From Algoriphagus sp. (GTDB taxonomy: Bacteria > Bacteroidota > Bacteroidia > Cytophagales > Cyclobacteriaceae), in the NCBI GenBank assembly GCA_030833985.1, contig JAURGC010000009.1, positions 1 through 33,333 on the forward strand: 33,333 nucleotides of DNA, given 5' to 3'. The notes beneath the pieces are model-generated. The model did not search any database. It had not been told where the DNA came from and was given only the letters and a program-made list of their open reading frames with translations. The position numbers and the translations under genes were made by a program. Shown piece by piece: positions 1 through 8,329 of this stretch. The first letter of the stretch is position 1. Every line of letters starts with the position of its first letter.

Positions 1-1473
1 AGCTTCTGAATAGGAAATGGCAGGAATGCGCCCTATTCCTATACGCAGAGAGGCATCTCCAGTCGGGTCTTCCTCCCAATGACCCAACCCCCAATCCAAG
101 AGCCCAAAGTAATCGTCTGAACTGTAGGTAGTCAATGGATCAAGACTGGATCTACTGGTATAGATCGGAATCAAGTTGGGACGTCCACCCAACTTCTTTT
201 TGTAATCGAAAGTACCCTTACCAAGCAATAGCACATTTTTCAGTTGTTTACCCTGGTGGTATTCCTGAGCAATAAAATTTCGAATAGCACTAATATCGGG
301 GTTGCCATATCCATAGTTGTCATAAATTTCCGAGATAAAAACTAGCTGGGTGGAAATCCCCTGGCTGGCTTTGAATGCTTGAAACTGCTGAGCAATCGCT
401 TTAAATTGGGGAATAGTAATGACTATTAATTCGGAACCTTGTGGGTGATTATTTTTGAGTGTGGCAGGTTGGAAATCGATAAGTTCGCTGGTAGTGGAGG
501 GGTTAAAAACTACCCATTTGCTGCCAATAGCAGATTTTCCTTGTAAATACCGCTTAGGATTGTAGAAATCACCTACTTCCCAGGTTTCTAAACCAGTTGC
601 TAGGGAGATTGAATTTTCTTCCTGTGCCGTATAAATACCCTCCTTCAAACTAGAATTTACAAATGGAATTCCCAGAACTGCTAAATCTAGGTGCCCTGAA
701 CCGGTGCCTTGGAAGCTAAGACGGAGCTGATCTAGGCGATTACCTTTGGGTGAAAAAGGAAGTTGAATAGCTGCAGTAGTTCCCTTGATTCCATAAGTAG
801 TGGTAGGAATGGGCGAGAACTTGACTTCTTCTAGGAATACGTCGTCAACAGAAATCCGAAAGCTAGAAGGGGCTGTGGACTGGCTCATCAGCTGGGTATA
901 AAGTAGCCATGGTGCAGTAGCATCGGTACTATTACCATAATTGATGACTAGACTTTGCCCTTGGCGAATGGGTAACGAATACCAAGATCTACCTGAGTTG
1001 AGAAGATTTATTTTTTCCTCTTTTAGTGAAAGCAATTGGTACCAAACCGATGTAGTGGAGGAAGGGCTTGCTTGTCCAATTTTTTCTTCAATTCGTTGGG
1101 GGATTGCTTTTTTTCCCAATCCATAGCGCAGCGTATCGGTATACAAATGATGGATATAGTTCAATTCTCCCTGGCCAGTGAAGCTACTTTGATGAGGTCC
1201 CTCCAAATAAAAATAGAGCTGATTGGAGTCTAGCCAAGAAGGAATTTCTTGGGGGCGAAGTTGTGCAGAATCCAACTTTTGAGGCAGCATCCCTGGGTAA
1301 CCATAGATAGCTACTTCTTCCAGGCGTTCAAACCCAAGTTTTCGGGCTTGTTCTGCGCTTAGTTTGTAGACTCCTGATTTAGTTACCCCAACCGTATGGG
1401 TAAACGTTTGGCTAAAGGTAGTCTGGTACAAAAGTCCCAGAAGAAAGAGAAGGGCCCAGCCTTGCATCTTCAT
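1..1473 (-). CDS. porU: Type IX secretion system sortase PorU, N-terminal part (cut by left window edge)
   Basis: This frame is open for 491 codons from the ATG at 1473 to base 1, so the gene continues beyond the window. The first ~22 residues form a signal peptide (MKMQGWALLFLLGLLYQ, then TTFSQ). The N-terminal domain follows (VGVTKSGVYKLSAEQARKLG, AIYGYPGMLPQ). From about residue 370 a gingipain-type peptidase C25 domain begins, with NPDISAIRNFI, NVLLLGKGTFDYK, SSDDYFG and, at the edge, IGIGRIPAISYSEA. In known PorU proteins this cell-surface sortase removes the C-terminal signal of T9SS cargo and attaches the cargo to a surface glycolipid. The catalytic His and Cys lie outside the window, so activity cannot be judged. 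The start overlaps the stop of the phosphatidylserine synthase gene (ATGA), implying coupled translation. Confidence 0.87.
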   Translation of the reverse strand, partial: MKMQGWALLFLLGLLYQTTFSQTFTHTVGVTKSGVYKLSAEQARKLGFERLEEVAIYGYPGMLPQKLDSAQLRPQEIPSWLDSNQLYFYLEGPHQSSFTGQGELNYIHHLYTDTLRYGLGKKAIPQRIEEKIGQASPSSTTSVWYQLLSLKEEKINLLNSGRSWYSLPIRQGQSLVINYGNSTDATAPWLLYTQLMSQSTAPSSFRISVDDVFLEEVKFSPIPTTTYGIKGTTAAIQLPFSPKGNRLDQLRLSFQGTGSGHLDLAVLGIPFVNSSLKEGIYTAQEENSISLATGLETWEVGDFYNPKRYLQGKSAIGSKWVVFNPSTTSELIDFQPATLKNNHPQGSELIVITIPQFKAIAQQFQAFKASQGISTQLVFISEIYDNYGYGNPDISAIRNFIAQEYHQGKQLKNVLLLGKGTFDYKKKLGGRPNLIPIYTSRSSLDPLTTYSSDDYFGLLDWGLGHWEEDPTGDASLRIGIGRIPAISYSEA

Positions 1474-2162
1474 TTTTTGCACAGGGCTTGTTCCAGAATC
1501 GATAAAAACAAGTAGGAGAGGATGATTAGAGGAATGCCAGCAAGTTGCATCCAAGCAAGAAAAAATATACCGCTTGCGAGTATAGCATAACGGAAGTAGT
1601 TGTCAGTAATCCTTCCGTTCTTAAATTTTAGTGCAATCAATGGGAGTTCTGAAACTAGTAGAAAGCTTGCTGCCCAGGCAATCAGAATCCCTGCTATGGG
1701 ACTTGTAAGCCAAGGAGCTAGTTGGGGCCAGTAGACAGCAAGGTGGGGAAGACTAGAAAGTAACAGTGCATTGGCAGGCGTAGGAAGTCCAATAAATCGA
1801 TCACTTTGTCTGGTATCCAAATTGAATTTTGCTAGTCTGTACGCGGAAAATAGTGGAACTATCAGGGTGAAATACGGTAGGATTTGCGACTCGGTTTGCG
1901 ATTTGGTGAGTGCATACAAGATTATTCCTGGCAAAACGCCAAAAGAGACTACATCTGCCAGGGAATCCAACTCTTTCCCCAATTCACTTTGAACTTTTAG
2001 AATTCTGGCAGCAAAACCATCTAAAAAATCAAATCCTGCAGAAAGAAGCACAAAATAAGCGCCGAATAAAACCTGGCCTTCCAACACCCAAAGGATACCC
2101 AAAACTCCAGAAAGGAGATTCAATAAAGTAATAAGGTTGGGTATCTGGGCTTTTAAATTCAT
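1470..2162 (-). CDS. pssA: CDP-diacylglycerol--serine O-phosphatidyltransferase
   Basis: This is a membrane enzyme that makes phosphatidylserine, the precursor of phosphatidylethanolamine, from CDP-diacylglycerol and serine. The 230 residues carry the full CDP-alcohol phosphatidyltransferase signature: D45, D48-G49, A52-R53, G62, D66 and D70. About six to seven hydrophobic segments span the rest. The N-terminus (MNLKAQIPNLITLLNLLSG) is typical of PssA from Gram-positive bacteria and Bacteroidota. The start forms an ATGA overlap with the stop of the upstream hydrolase gene, and its own stop overlaps the porU start in the same way, so the three genes look like one coupled unit. The motif does not by itself exclude another alcohol substrate such as glycerol phosphate, but overall similarity favours serine. 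Confidence 0.88.
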   Translation of the reverse strand: MNLKAQIPNLITLLNLLSGVLGILWVLEGQVLFGAYFVLLSAGFDFLDGFAARILKVQSELGKELDSLADVVSFGVLPGIILYALTKSQTESQILPYFTLIVPLFSAYRLAKFNLDTRQSDRFIGLPTPANALLLSSLPHLAVYWPQLAPWLTSPIAGILIAWAASFLLVSELPLIALKFKNGRITDNYFRYAILASGIFFLAWMQLAGIPLIILSYLFLSILEQALCKK

Positions 2163-2812
2163 GGATTTGCTTTTAGACCTACAAAAGGATTGTTCTTTTT
2201 TTCAAAACCAATGGTGGTTTCTGGCCCATGGCCAGGGAAAATTACCGTTTCTTCAGGGAGAATAAACAATTGGGATTTTATCTTTTCAAGTAGCAGGGCA
2301 TGATTTCCTCCTGGAAGGTCTGTACGTCCTATACTGCCTCTAAATAGCGTATCCCCAGCTATGCAGCGCCTACTTTCTTCGTGGTAAAATGCCAGATGTC
2401 CGGGTGCATGTCCAGGTACAAAGATGCAACGTAGCTTTTCGTTACCGATATAAATTTCTTGTCCTTCAACTAAAAAGGAGTTCGGTTGAGAAGGAACGTA
2501 GTCTCGAAATCCATAATTAGGCGCATACACCTCCACTGATTTTAGGACTGGAACTTCCAGGGCATGGATATTTAAAGGAACTAGAAATCGTTCCATTGCC
2601 CAAGCATTTCCAAGTACGTGATCGATATGGCAATGGGTATTGAGGAGTTGGCTTACCTTCAAATTCTGGTCTAGTACAAATTCTTCTAGCTCTTTTTTTT
2701 CTTCAGGAGTATGGCATCCAGGATCAATTAAGGTAGCATTACCTTCCTCATCGTATAGGAGATATGTATTTTCTTGAAAAGGGTTGAAAGTGAAGCACTT
2801 GATGTGGAGCAT
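2159..2812 (-). CDS. Metallo-beta-lactamase-fold hydrolase, glyoxalase II-like
   Basis: This is a 217-residue binuclear-metal hydrolase of the hydroxyacylglutathione hydrolase (YcbL/GloB-like) group. The metal site is complete: H60-x-H62-x-D64-H65 in NTHCHIDHVLG, H135 in VPGHAPGH, bridging D154 in AGDTLF, and H195 in FPGHGPETT. The sequence GSIGRTDLPGG is typical of the short glyoxalase II-like subfamily, which lacks the long C-terminal domain of true GloB. The natural substrate is not shown by sequence; a thioester or other hydrolysable ester is likely. There is no signal peptide, so it is cytoplasmic. It is the first gene of the coupled hydrolase-pssA-porU unit and is transcribed divergently from the FAD oxidoreductase gene 55 bases away. 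Confidence 0.85.
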   Translation of the reverse strand: MLHIKCFTFNPFQENTYLLYDEEGNATLIDPGCHTPEEKKELEEFVLDQNLKVSQLLNTHCHIDHVLGNAWAMERFLVPLNIHALEVPVLKSVEVYAPNYGFRDYVPSQPNSFLVEGQEIYIGNEKLRCIFVPGHAPGHLAFYHEESRRCIAGDTLFRGSIGRTDLPGGNHALLLEKIKSQLFILPEETVIFPGHGPETTIGFEKKNNPFVGLKANP

Positions 2813-2867
2813 GTGAAAAGTCTTCGAGATAAAAGCAAAGTAAAGAATTATGGACTTAATTTAGGAC

Positions 2868-3914
2868 ATGGAAATTGATTTTTTAATCATTGGACAAGGT
2901 TTGGCAGGTTCTGCCTTGGGATATCGTTTGATTCGTGAAGGAAAAAGAGTAGTGCTGTTGGATCAACCGAGTAAGAATCAAAGTAGTCAGGTGGCGGCAG
3001 GTCTTTTCAACCCCGTTACAGGCAGAAAAATGGTGAAGACCTGGAAAGGGGAGGTGCTCTTTCCTGCGATTACCCCATTTTACCAAGAGTTAGAGGAAAT
3101 TACCGGAAGAAAATTTCTAACCTTACAATCGATTTACCGCCCTTTTTTGTCCATTGAAGAGCAAAACGAGTGGATGGGTCATTCAAGTGATCCGGAGATG
3201 CAGCCTTTTTTAAAGAAAATTGAAGTTGTAAGCCAACATCCTAGTCTAAAGGATCCTTTTGGAGGAGTGATGCTCCAAGAATCAGGATGGTTAGATATCC
3301 CTACTCTTTTGGAAGGGATGGCTACTTTTTTTGGGGAACGGTTGCGACAAGAGGAGTTTAAGGAAGAGGAATTGATACAAGAGGGAGGTTATTGGAGCTA
3401 TGCGGGTTGGAAGGTTCGGGCAATTGTTTATTGCAATGGGCTAGGAGCCATGCGTTCTAGATTTTTTTCCTTTCTTCCTTTTGCTCCTGTCAAAGGGGAG
3501 ATTTTGGAAGTTAAACAAGATTTTAATCCATCCTACATTGTCAATAGGGGTGTTTTCCGAGTACCCTTACCCAATGGAAATTTTAGGCTAGGCTCAACGT
3601 ATACCTGGCATGACTTGGAGGAAGGGCCTACAGAAACAGCTCAAAAGGAATTACTGAATAAGTTGATGGAGGTGGTGCCTATACCTGTAGATCAAGTGGT
3701 CGCTCACCGAGTGGGTATTCGCCCTGCCACGAAAGATAGAAAGCCGTTTTTAGGGAAACATCCTGCGCATAAAAACGTTTACATCTTCAATGGATTTGGG
3801 GCCAAGGGAGTTTCTTTGGTTCCGTACTTTAGCGCGTGCATGCGTGATTTTCTATTGGAAGATCAGCCTTTGCCTGCTGAAGTGTCGATCTCTCGGTATT
3901 TTACTTATATTTAA
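2868..3914 (+). CDS. FAD-dependent oxidoreductase (DAO / D-amino acid oxidase-like family)
   Basis: This is a 348-residue flavoprotein. The N-terminal Rossmann motif is G9-x-G11-x-x-G14 in FLIIGQGLAGSALG, followed by an acidic strand end (VVLLD). The C-terminal FAD-contacting region reads IFNGFGAKGVSLVP, with a preceding HRVGIRPATKDRKPFLG typical of the DAO fold. An early AAGLFNPVTGRKMVKTW segment resembles the oxidase domain of MnmC and glycine oxidase-like proteins. No fused methyltransferase domain is present, so a role in tRNA modification cannot be claimed. The substrate is unknown. It is the first gene of a probable plus-strand operon, and the next start follows its stop by about 21 bases. 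Confidence 0.8.
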   Translation: MEIDFLIIGQGLAGSALGYRLIREGKRVVLLDQPSKNQSSQVAAGLFNPVTGRKMVKTWKGEVLFPAITPFYQELEEITGRKFLTLQSIYRPFLSIEEQNEWMGHSSDPEMQPFLKKIEVVSQHPSLKDPFGGVMLQESGWLDIPTLLEGMATFFGERLRQEEFKEEELIQEGGYWSYAGWKVRAIVYCNGLGAMRSRFFSFLPFAPVKGEILEVKQDFNPSYIVNRGVFRVPLPNGNFRLGSTYTWHDLEEGPTETAQKELLNKLMEVVPIPVDQVVAHRVGIRPATKDRKPFLGKHPAHKNVYIFNGFGAKGVSLVPYFSACMRDFLLEDQPLPAEVSISRYFTYI

Positions 3915-3935
3915 ATCCTTACTTGATTGCTGGCA

Positions 3936-6900
3936 ATGCGCATGCATGTAATTCGAACTCTTTTTTTTATACTTCTAGTAGCCTGTACGACACAAGCCTG
4001 GGCACAATTTGACCAAGAACGTTTTGGTAAAAACCGAATTCAGCACAAGGAGTTTAACTGGTACTTATATACGTCTGCAAATTTTGAAGTTTACTACTAC
4101 GATAGGGGTGGTGTAAATGCAAAGATGGCTATTGAATTTTTGGAATCAGAATTCAATAAATTGACACAGAATATAGGATATGTTGCCTATACCAAGCCTC
4201 GAATTTACCTATATAATTCTCCAGAGGAGCGCCTGCAAAGCAACTTAGACCTTAACGCAGAACTGTACAATGAAGAAGGAGAAACAAAATTTACAAGGCT
4301 GGTAGCGGAGGTTGCCTACAAGGGTAGAACGGATTTATTGAAAGAGGATTTACTTTTTGCAACCTCCCAGGTCATCGTCAGAGAGATGTTGTATGGGGCT
4401 TCTGTTTCCGATGCCTTTCAGTCTAATCTAATTAGTAATTTTCCAGATTGGTATGTAGATGGAATCGCCCTCTACTTAGCAAAGGGATGGAGTAGGGAAA
4501 TGGATGATTACATCCGTCGATACCTTAAAAATACCTCAACTCCAAAATTACATACGTTAACTGACTTGGAAGCGGGTCTTGTGGGGCAATCCATTTGGAA
4601 CTACATCGCTGAGAAATATGGTCGACGGTATGTTTCTAGTATTTTAAATCTTTCTAGAATCAATCGAAGTGAAGAAAATAGTATAGCCAATACGATAGGA
4701 ATCAATATCAAGGCGTTTTATTCCGATTGGCAGCAGTTTTACCTAAAGGTCAATGAGCCTGTTTACGCTAATTTCAAAGGTGTAGACTCCAAAAAAGCAG
4801 TGGCATCTACCTCTTCCCGCGTTAATGGGGCTATTTCAGATCTTAAATTTAGCCCTGACGGGTTACACCTTGCCTATGTTTTAAATAATGCAGGCAAAGC
4901 AACGGTTTGGGTCCGCGAACTTTCCTCTGGGATGGAGCAAAGGGTTTACCAAGGAGGGTCTAAGCACGAGGAACTTCCACCCAATTTGCATTCCCCTGTT
5001 ATTGCTTGGAGGGATACCGCTACTTTAGCGATTGCCACCTTCAAACGAGGATTAACCACACTTAGACAACGTTCCCTGGATGGGTCTTCTCGAGACAAAA
5101 TTTACCTTCGGAATATTACCCAGATTCTAAGTTTTGATTTCAATGAATCTGGAAAGAACATGGTGCTTTCTGCCATTTCCAATGGAAAAACGGATCTTTA
5201 TTCACTCAATACTAGGGGGCAGGGGAAACGATTAACTGACGATTTTTTTGACGAGCTCAACCCTGTTTTTTTAAATGATTCCACCATTGTGTACTCTTCA
5301 AACTTCACACCATGGTCCGATTCACTAGTAAAAGCACCTCCTGTCTTGGCAAACTTTCCAGAACAGTACAATTTGTTTCAGGTTGAAGTCCTGAAAGACA
5401 CCACGGTATTTTCTAAGCTAACGAATGCAAATAGTAAGAATACGCTGCCAAGAAAATTAAATTCAAACAACTTAGTCTTTTTGAGTGATTTGAGTGGTAT
5501 TTCAAACCTCATGCGCCACAATATTGGCAACCAAGTTTCTACGCAGATATCGGCCTTTGAAACAAGCATTGAAGTGTTTGATGTGAGTGCTCGAATGAAT
5601 AGGGTAGCCTATGCCCTCCGCAATGGGAAAGAATCTCAACTTTTCGTGGAGGGATTTACGGGCGCTGACCAATTTACACCAAGTACCCCAAGAATCCAGT
5701 TGGCCCAGGTAAAGGAGTTAAATGAACGACTTGCTGCCCGCAGGCAATTGGAAGCTAAGACCCAGCAAGAAAATCGGGTGAAGGAACAACAAGTAGCAGG
5801 ACCTGAGCTTGTGGTACCGAGGAGTCCTTTAGATACACTAACTAAGCAAACCTCGTCCTTGACTACAGATCGTCTACGATTCGAAACTCGAAGAGGGGTG
5901 AATACGGATAATTATACTTTCGATTCCCTCCCAAATAGGCTAGCGATTGCTTCTAAAGTTAGCACAACAAAACCTGATGCTTCAGAAAGTATCTTGGATA
6001 CTTTTAGAAAGCAAAACTTGCGAAAAATGGTATCTGGTCCTCGACCAATGGAAACTCAATTTTTTACCAATCACATCAACTCTAGATTTTTAGTAGATCC
6101 ACTCCGAGGATTTGGAATGAGTCTCCAAGGTAAAATGACGGATATATTGGACAATCATCAATTTATGGGTGGGATCATGACTGCTTTGGATTTTGACTCT
6201 GGAGGGGACATTTGGTTTGAATACGAATACCTCAAATCTCGACTTGACTTTCGAGGAAGGTACGATCGTAAATTGCTTAGGATCAGTGATGGAGATGTCA
6301 ACTTTCAGAAATATGTTTTGACCAAGGTGGAAGCTGGGGTAGCTTATCCTATGTCCATCCACTCCCGAGTCTATGTTGCTCCTTTCGCTGCTAAAACACA
6401 GTACTTCAATTTGAATGAAGATTCGTTGATCTACAGTAATATTCCCGAGCTGAATCAATTGGATGTTTCCTATGTGGGTGGAAAGGCAGAATTTGTGTAC
6501 GATAGAACGGAACCGATGGGCTTGTATTCGTTTACAGGCACGAAAGGAAAGGTTGGCTTTCAACACTATCAAGGATTGAATTTAGGCAATCGTTCCTTTA
6601 GTAATTTGTATGTAGATTTCCGTAACTACCAGAAAATACACAAAAATGTGGTCTTGGCATCCAAGCTTTATTACGGATCTTTCCTAGGTCCTAACCCCCA
6701 GAATTATCTAGTTGGAGGAATGGACAATTGGTTGTTTAACTCTTTCTACAATCCTCCTGCAAATAGACCTGAGCCTTCTCCAGTACGGAATCCACAGGGG
6801 CTTGAAAACTCAAATTTGCTTTTTGCTGATTTTGTGGACTTAAGAGGGTTTGATTACGATGAAATTCGAGGGAGAAATGTCCTCACCTTTTCGACAGAAT

Positions 6901-7238
6901 TGAGGCTACCCTTGTTTTCCTATTTAACAAGAGGAAATATCACTTCCAATTTTATCAAAAATTTCCAGTTAGTCGGGTTCTATGACGTTGGTTCAGCTTG
7001 GAATGATGCCGCTCCTTGGGAAAAGATCAATGATCAAAATACAGAGGTAATCAATACCTCAGGCTCACCTTTTGTGATTGTCTTGAATAATTTCAACAAT
7101 CCATGGTTGCAAAGTTATGGCGCAGGATTACGAACGGTATTGCTCAATTATTATGTGAAGTTTGACGTGGCACGACCTGTGCGGAATTATAAAAATGAAG
7201 AGTTGAAATTTTACTTTACTTTGGGGTATAATTTCTAA
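3936..7238 (+). CDS. Large secreted protein: degenerate peptidase-MA-like domain, TolB-like propeller and outer-membrane beta-barrel
   Basis: I chose the ATG at 3936 over a TTG at 3927 because it gives a clean signal peptide (MRMHVIRTLFFILLVACTTQAWA). About 1100 residues follow. Residues 30-275 resemble the gluzincin/peptidase-MA-like domain of Bacteroidota 'TolB-like' proteins, but the zinc-binding motif reads R149-E-M-L-Y153 instead of HExxH, and the third ligand position in VDGIALYLAKGW has Leu. Residues ~296-590 show WD40/TolB-like repeats (ISDLKFSPDGLHLAYVL; MVLSAISNGKTDLYSLN). A charged, Gln-rich linker covers ~590-690. The last ~380 residues alternate like a 16-strand-type outer-membrane barrel and end in KFYFTLGYNF, with a terminal aromatic residue typical of barrels. 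The function is unknown; a structural or secretion role at the outer membrane is inferred. yicC begins 11 bases downstream. Confidence 0.75.
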   Translation: MRMHVIRTLFFILLVACTTQAWAQFDQERFGKNRIQHKEFNWYLYTSANFEVYYYDRGGVNAKMAIEFLESEFNKLTQNIGYVAYTKPRIYLYNSPEERLQSNLDLNAELYNEEGETKFTRLVAEVAYKGRTDLLKEDLLFATSQVIVREMLYGASVSDAFQSNLISNFPDWYVDGIALYLAKGWSREMDDYIRRYLKNTSTPKLHTLTDLEAGLVGQSIWNYIAEKYGRRYVSSILNLSRINRSEENSIANTIGINIKAFYSDWQQFYLKVNEPVYANFKGVDSKKAVASTSSRVNGAISDLKFSPDGLHLAYVLNNAGKATVWVRELSSGMEQRVYQGGSKHEELPPNLHSPVIAWRDTATLAIATFKRGLTTLRQRSLDGSSRDKIYLRNITQILSFDFNESGKNMVLSAISNGKTDLYSLNTRGQGKRLTDDFFDELNPVFLNDSTIVYSSNFTPWSDSLVKAPPVLANFPEQYNLFQVEVLKDTTVFSKLTNANSKNTLPRKLNSNNLVFLSDLSGISNLMRHNIGNQVSTQISAFETSIEVFDVSARMNRVAYALRNGKESQLFVEGFTGADQFTPSTPRIQLAQVKELNERLAARRQLEAKTQQENRVKEQQVAGPELVVPRSPLDTLTKQTSSLTTDRLRFETRRGVNTDNYTFDSLPNRLAIASKVSTTKPDASESILDTFRKQNLRKMVSGPRPMETQFFTNHINSRFLVDPLRGFGMSLQGKMTDILDNHQFMGGIMTALDFDSGGDIWFEYEYLKSRLDFRGRYDRKLLRISDGDVNFQKYVLTKVEAGVAYPMSIHSRVYVAPFAAKTQYFNLNEDSLIYSNIPELNQLDVSYVGGKAEFVYDRTEPMGLYSFTGTKGKVGFQHYQGLNLGNRSFSNLYVDFRNYQKIHKNVVLASKLYYGSFLGPNPQNYLVGGMDNWLFNSFYNPPANRPEPSPVRNPQGLENSNLLFADFVDLRGFDYDEIRGRNVLTFSTELRLPLFSYLTRGNITSNFIKNFQLVGFYDVGSAWNDAAPWEKINDQNTEVINTSGSPFVIVLNNFNNPWLQSYGAGLRTVLLNYYVKFDVARPVRNYKNEELKFYFTLGYNF

Positions 7239-7249
7239 AAGCAATACGT

Positions 7250-8128
7250 ATGATCAAATCCATGACTGGCTACGGGGTAGCCGGATTTGAGAACGAGCAG
7301 CTGGTCATCCAAGTAGAGGTCCGGACGCTTAACTCAAAAATGCTAGACCTTTCTATCCGAAGTCCTAGACAATTTGCCGATAAAGAGTCCGAGATTCGAA
7401 ATCGAGTACAGGCGATTTTGGATAGAGGTAAGGTCAGTGTCTCGATTGAATTTTTTGCCAAAGGAAGTCAAAACTTACCTGTACAACTCAATGAAGAGTT
7501 ATTTAAGAGCTATTACCACGCCTTTGAGCAACTAGCGGCTACGGTAGGTGGATCGACTACTGATTTATTTAAACTTGCACTTCAAGCCCCACAGGTGATG
7601 GTCACCACCCCAGTGGAAAGGGAAGATCAGGGCGATTGGGCACAAGTAAAATTGGTGTTGGAAGAAGCATTGCTTCGTTGCGAGGCATTTCGGGAAGATG
7701 AAGGAGCCTCGCTTTTTGTAAAATTAAACGAGAATATTGATCTGATTCGACAGGGATGGTCAGTAATAAAAGCAGAAGAATCAAACCGGAAAGAAAAAAT
7801 TCAAAATCGAATTCGTGGACATTTTTCCCAGTGGATGGATGAACATGCTTTTGATGCAAATCGATTTGAACAAGAGCTGATTTATTATTTTGAGAAATTA
7901 GATATCAATGAGGAGCTAGTTCGATTGGAAACCCACCTAGATTACTTTATGAAGTGTATGGATACCGAAGTGAATCAAGGGAAGAAGCTCGGGTTTATTA
8001 GCCAAGAGATTGGCCGAGAGATCAATACGATCGGCTCTAAAGCCAACGATGCGGGTATTCAAAAGATTGTGATTCAAATGAAGGATGAGCTAGAAAAGAT
8101 CAAAGAACAAACCTTAAATGTGTTGTAG
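7250..8128 (+). CDS. yicC: YicC family protein (endoribonuclease family)
   Basis: This is a 292-residue cytoplasmic protein with both hallmark regions of the family. The N-terminus is MIKSMTGYG, followed by VEVRTLNSKMLDLSIRSP. The C-terminal DUF1732 segment includes KKLGFISQEIGREINTIGSK, then a NDAGIQKIVIQMKDELEKI helix. YicC in E. coli is reported to be an endoribonuclease acting in RNA decay. In many bacteria yicC sits beside gmk (guanylate kinase), but no gmk follows here. It is the last gene of the plus-strand cluster and is followed by a strong hairpin terminator. Confidence 0.92.
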   Translation: MIKSMTGYGVAGFENEQLVIQVEVRTLNSKMLDLSIRSPRQFADKESEIRNRVQAILDRGKVSVSIEFFAKGSQNLPVQLNEELFKSYYHAFEQLAATVGGSTTDLFKLALQAPQVMVTTPVEREDQGDWAQVKLVLEEALLRCEAFREDEGASLFVKLNENIDLIRQGWSVIKAEESNRKEKIQNRIRGHFSQWMDEHAFDANRFEQELIYYFEKLDINEELVRLETHLDYFMKCMDTEVNQGKKLGFISQEIGREINTIGSKANDAGIQKIVIQMKDELEKIKEQTLNVL

Positions 8129-8223
8129 GTTCAATAGGTCAACGGATGGACAATCCAAGGTAAATAGCCTAGTTTCTTGAATAGCAAACCAATTACTGGT
8201 AATTAGAGGAGTTATCAATCACT

Positions 8224-8251
8224 AAAAAAGGCCTGGATTCAGGCCTTTTTT
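8224..8251 (+). terminator. Intrinsic terminator of the yicC operon
   Basis: A perfect 12-bp inverted repeat (AAAAAAGGCCTG, loop GATT, CAGGCCTTTTTT) has a GC core and ends in a run of six T on the plus strand, about 95 bases after the yicC stop. The A-run on the other side means it could also stop minus-strand transcription. Confidence 0.85.
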
Positions 8252-8294
8252 GAGTTACAATTTTATAGAGATTCTTCCAGCTTCGCTAGTTGGA

Positions 8295-8325
8295 CAAAAA
8301 AAAGACCCGATTAATCGGGTCTTTT
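8295..8325 (-). terminator. Intrinsic terminator of tonB
   Basis: A perfect 26-base palindrome (8300-8325, half-site AAAAGACCCGATT) lies just past the tonB stop. On the minus strand it is followed by a continued T-run (complement of the A-run at 8296-8303). This is the expected terminator of the minus-strand block. It faces the yicC terminator across about 45 bases. Confidence 0.85.
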
Positions 8326-8329
8326 GGAA

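Noticed and set aside
2813-2867. Promoters in the divergent gap between the hydrolase and the FAD oxidoreductase
   Set aside because: Only one-mismatch -7 look-alikes (TTACTTTG on minus, TAATTTAG on plus) without upstream elements, the plus one too close to the ATG. Promoters are likely here but cannot be placed.
6090-6572. 160-residue open frame on the minus strand inside the large outer-membrane protein gene
   Set aside because: It lies wholly opposite a clear coding frame, has no recognisable motif and no start context. It is a shadow of the plus-strand gene.
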